NCBI GenBank assembly: GCA_041660525.1
Contig: JBAZWD010000006.1
Span: 1 to 64,000, forward strand
Direction: 5' to 3'
Source: JABCZS01 sp041660525
GTDB taxonomy: Bacteria; Pseudomonadota; Gammaproteobacteria; JABCZS01
DNA length: 64,000 nucleotides
Shown: positions 62,526 to 64,000 of the stretch, piece after piece
Layout: each line of letters starts with the position of its first letter
Numbering within the stretch: the first letter of the stretch is position 1
The notes under the pieces: model-generated
Databases searched by the model: none
What the model saw: the letters and a program-made list of their open reading frames with translations, nothing else
Told to the model about the DNA's origin: nothing
Translations under genes and position numbers: made by a program

Positions 62526-63719
62526 CTAAGCCTTGTTTTCTATATGTATGCCAAAAAACAACTTCAACCCTTCTAACCATGGATAAACAGTAATATTATC
62601 ATACCGTTTAGCAAAGGGTTCTCTACATAAACAAATTGCTTCTGAATTTTCAATATCTTGTGCAGCCGATCTTAAATTACGCAATTGTTCTGGATGTACA
62701 AGTGTTGCACTTTTGATTTCAATTAATAATATAGGTTTACCTGGACGCTCAACGACTAGATCGATTTCTAAGTCATCTTTTGTTCTGATATAAGAAAAGC
62801 GATACTCAGGGTGATAATAACTCGCAAGCTGCATGATTTGTAGAATGATAAAATGTTCAAAGGCTTCACCATAAGCGCTGGTGCTTTCCATTAAAGGTAT
62901 GGATAATTGTGCAGATAACGCACGGGTAATACCAGTATCGAAGAAATAAAATTTCGGTTTTTTACTTAAACGTTTCCGAAAAGAATGCTGGAAAGGCTCT
63001 AGAAAAAACCCCATTAAAGTATCTTCTAATAAATGATAATATTTCTGAATCGTCGCATCCATAATGCCCACATCCCGCGCTATATTAGCAAAATTTAATA
63101 TTTTCCCATTCATTTGTGCAGCAACTTCTAAAAACCTTCGAAACGGATCTAATTCATGAATAAATTGTTCTTCCCAAATTTCTTCTTTCAAATAAGTATT
63201 TGTATAAGCCCATAGGTAGCGCTGTTTTTCATCGGTAGATTTATATGCAAATTGTTGCGGCAAAGTGCCATAAGATAAACATTCATTTAAATTAAATTCA
63301 GCTTCAATTTCTAAAACATTGAGCGGAAATAAATGATACACAAACGCCCTACCCGCTAATAAATTTGCGCCACCATATTTTAATTTACGCGCACTTGAGC
63401 CTGTGAGAATAAATTTTTTATCTGTGGTTTCAATTAAATGATGCACTACGTCTAAAAGCTTTGGAATTTTTTGGACTTCATCAATCACTACATGGGTAAT
63501 ATCATGAGGCAACGCTGACACTATTTGTTGCAGCGAACCCGGCTGTCTTTGCAGGGCTATAGACTGTTCAGGCAATAATAAATTAATCAATAAACCATGT
63601 TTTTTAAAGAACGGCATATGCTGTAATAATGTGGTTTTACCACATCCGCGAGGTCCGAAAAGAAAAAAACTATGTTTTTCGGGTAGTTGAAGGAGTCTTG
63701 GGATCATATTGTCCGCCAT
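62526..63719 (-). CDS. AAA-family ATPase with DUF4143-type C-terminus
   Basis: This 397-residue protein has Walker A FGPRGCGKTTLL, Walker B THVVIDEVQKIP and sensor I FILTGSSARKL. After a helical middle comes the DUF4143 region, with PD-(D/E)XK-like EIDLVVERPGKPILLIEIKSA near residue 325. Roles are unknown; such ATPases are mobile and often solitary. Two starts are possible: 63719 or 63707. The first four residues (MADN) are encoded by the last of three upstream repeats, which favours 63707. Confidence 0.82.
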   Translation of the reverse strand: MADNMIPRLLQLPEKHSFFLFGPRGCGKTTLLQHMPFFKKHGLLINLLLPEQSIALQRQPGSLQQIVSALPHDITHVVIDEVQKIPKLLDVVHHLIETTDKKFILTGSSARKLKYGGANLLAGRAFVYHLFPLNVLEIEAEFNLNECLSYGTLPQQFAYKSTDEKQRYLWAYTNTYLKEEIWEEQFIHELDPFRRFLEVAAQMNGKILNFANIARDVGIMDATIQKYYHLLEDTLMGFFLEPFQHSFRKRLSKKPKFYFFDTGITRALSAQLSIPLMESTSAYGEAFEHFIILQIMQLASYYHPEYRFSYIRTKDDLEIDLVVERPGKPILLIEIKSATLVHPEQLRNLRSAAQDIENSEAICLCREPFAKRYDNITVYPWLEGLKLFFGIHIENKA

Positions 63720-63784
63720 TTTCAGCTATTACAATAGAAATTGTACGCCATTTTCTATTTATTATCAAGAAATTGTACGCCATT
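63708..63784 (-). repeat. three 13-bp repeats at exact 32-bp spacing upstream of the ATPase
   Basis: ATTGTACGCCATT occurs at 63740 and 63772, and ATTGTCCGCCATT at 63708 (plus-strand starts), each 32 bases apart. The first copy overlaps the ATPase start codon. The regular three-turn spacing suggests a binding array for a regulator or for the ATPase itself. Confidence 0.75.
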
Positions 63785-63857
63785 GAAGGCTCTGCAATCA
63801 GCTTTCTTTTCAAGGAGGGGCATCTTGTCCAGAACTCTCAAAAACCCCTACGAGTTG

Positions 63858-64000
63858 TTATTTAGTCATGTTTTTTTTGATAGTAGTATCTACTGCCGGT
63901 GGATTAAATTCATGTTTTAGTATTTCTATCACTCGCTGATCATTCCCCGAAACCATTTCATTTACCATGGCTAAAGTATTATCGTACCTTATGGTGTTAT
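63858..64000 (-). CDS. 3' end of a CDS cut by the window edge
   Basis: A minus-strand frame is open from the right edge to a TAA at 63858-63860. It reads about 46 residues, including NTLAMVNEMVSGNDQRVIEI and ending IKKNMTK. The composition looks coding (helical, charged), but the family cannot be named from this tail. Confidence 0.5.
   Translation of the reverse strand, partial: NTIRYDNTLAMVNEMVSGNDQRVIEILKHEFNPPAVDTTIKKNMTK

Overview
This is an A+T-rich window from a gammaproteobacterium, most likely a member of Legionellales (Legionella/Coxiella/Aquicella-like). The gene orders are gammaproteobacterial: hisS-yfgM-bamB-der, yajC-secD-secF, mlaFEDCB beside kdsD-kdsC-lptC-lptA-lptB, and rpoN-hpf-ptsN-rapZ-ptsO. 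The accessory genes look like those of intracellular bacteria: a U-box protein, a leucine-rich-repeat protein, a eukaryotic-type kinase, a Fic protein, a single-domain histone and several large proteins with no recognisable family. No integrase, transposase, rRNA or CRISPR array was seen. The only tRNA is tRNA-Ser(GGA).

Layout. 0.1-8.4 kb: two small membrane proteins, then leftward der, bamB, yfgM, hisS, pilW, ndk, iscA, iscS and trmJ (translation, outer-membrane assembly, Fe-S supply). 8.4-16.5 kb: suhB, a Fic protein preceded by a 4x10-bp repeat, secF/secD/yajC, bacterioferritin, a bacterial histone and recJ. 16.5-18.8 kb: an AbrB/PIN toxin-antitoxin pair, an Mth938-like protein and a CorC/HlyC-type CBS protein. 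18.9-25.4 kb: manC with two overlapping glycosyltransferase genes (three GT4 modules) for surface polysaccharide, then ffh. 25.4-33.2 kb: tRNA-Ser, dam, the mla phospholipid-transport operon, and the divergent Kdo/LPS-transport operon kdsD-kdsC-lptC-lptA-lptB.

33.2-47.0 kb: about 14 kb of accessory DNA separates lptB from rpoN, which are normally neighbours. It carries a cysteine-synthase-like/MATE pair, an LRR protein, a lipocalin, effector-like orphans and several decayed genes (kinase, TPR, GH5, GH3, histidine kinase). A degraded copy of the rpoN promoter and first codons lies at about 37.22-37.33 kb, so about 9.7 kb of this island is bracketed by a direct repeat of the rpoN 5' end. 47.1-50.3 kb: intact rpoN-hpf-ptsN-rapZ-ptsO. 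50.3-53.6 kb: a single 1056-residue U-box gene bracketed by an 86-bp direct repeat of the ptsO 3' end. 53.6-56 kb: an orphan and a second AbrB/PIN pair. 56-62.4 kb: leftward gyrA, murG, murC and mpl. 62.5-64 kb: an AAA/DUF4143 ATPase behind three 32-bp-spaced repeats, and the end of one more leftward gene.

The most notable observations are the two cargo segments bracketed by duplicated ends of core genes inside one conserved cluster, the bacterial histone, the Fic protein with Gln at the catalytic His position and a possible self-operator, and a chain of broken effector-like genes with one classic slippery heptamer. Functions are assigned from motifs, length and gene order read by eye. No database search was run.
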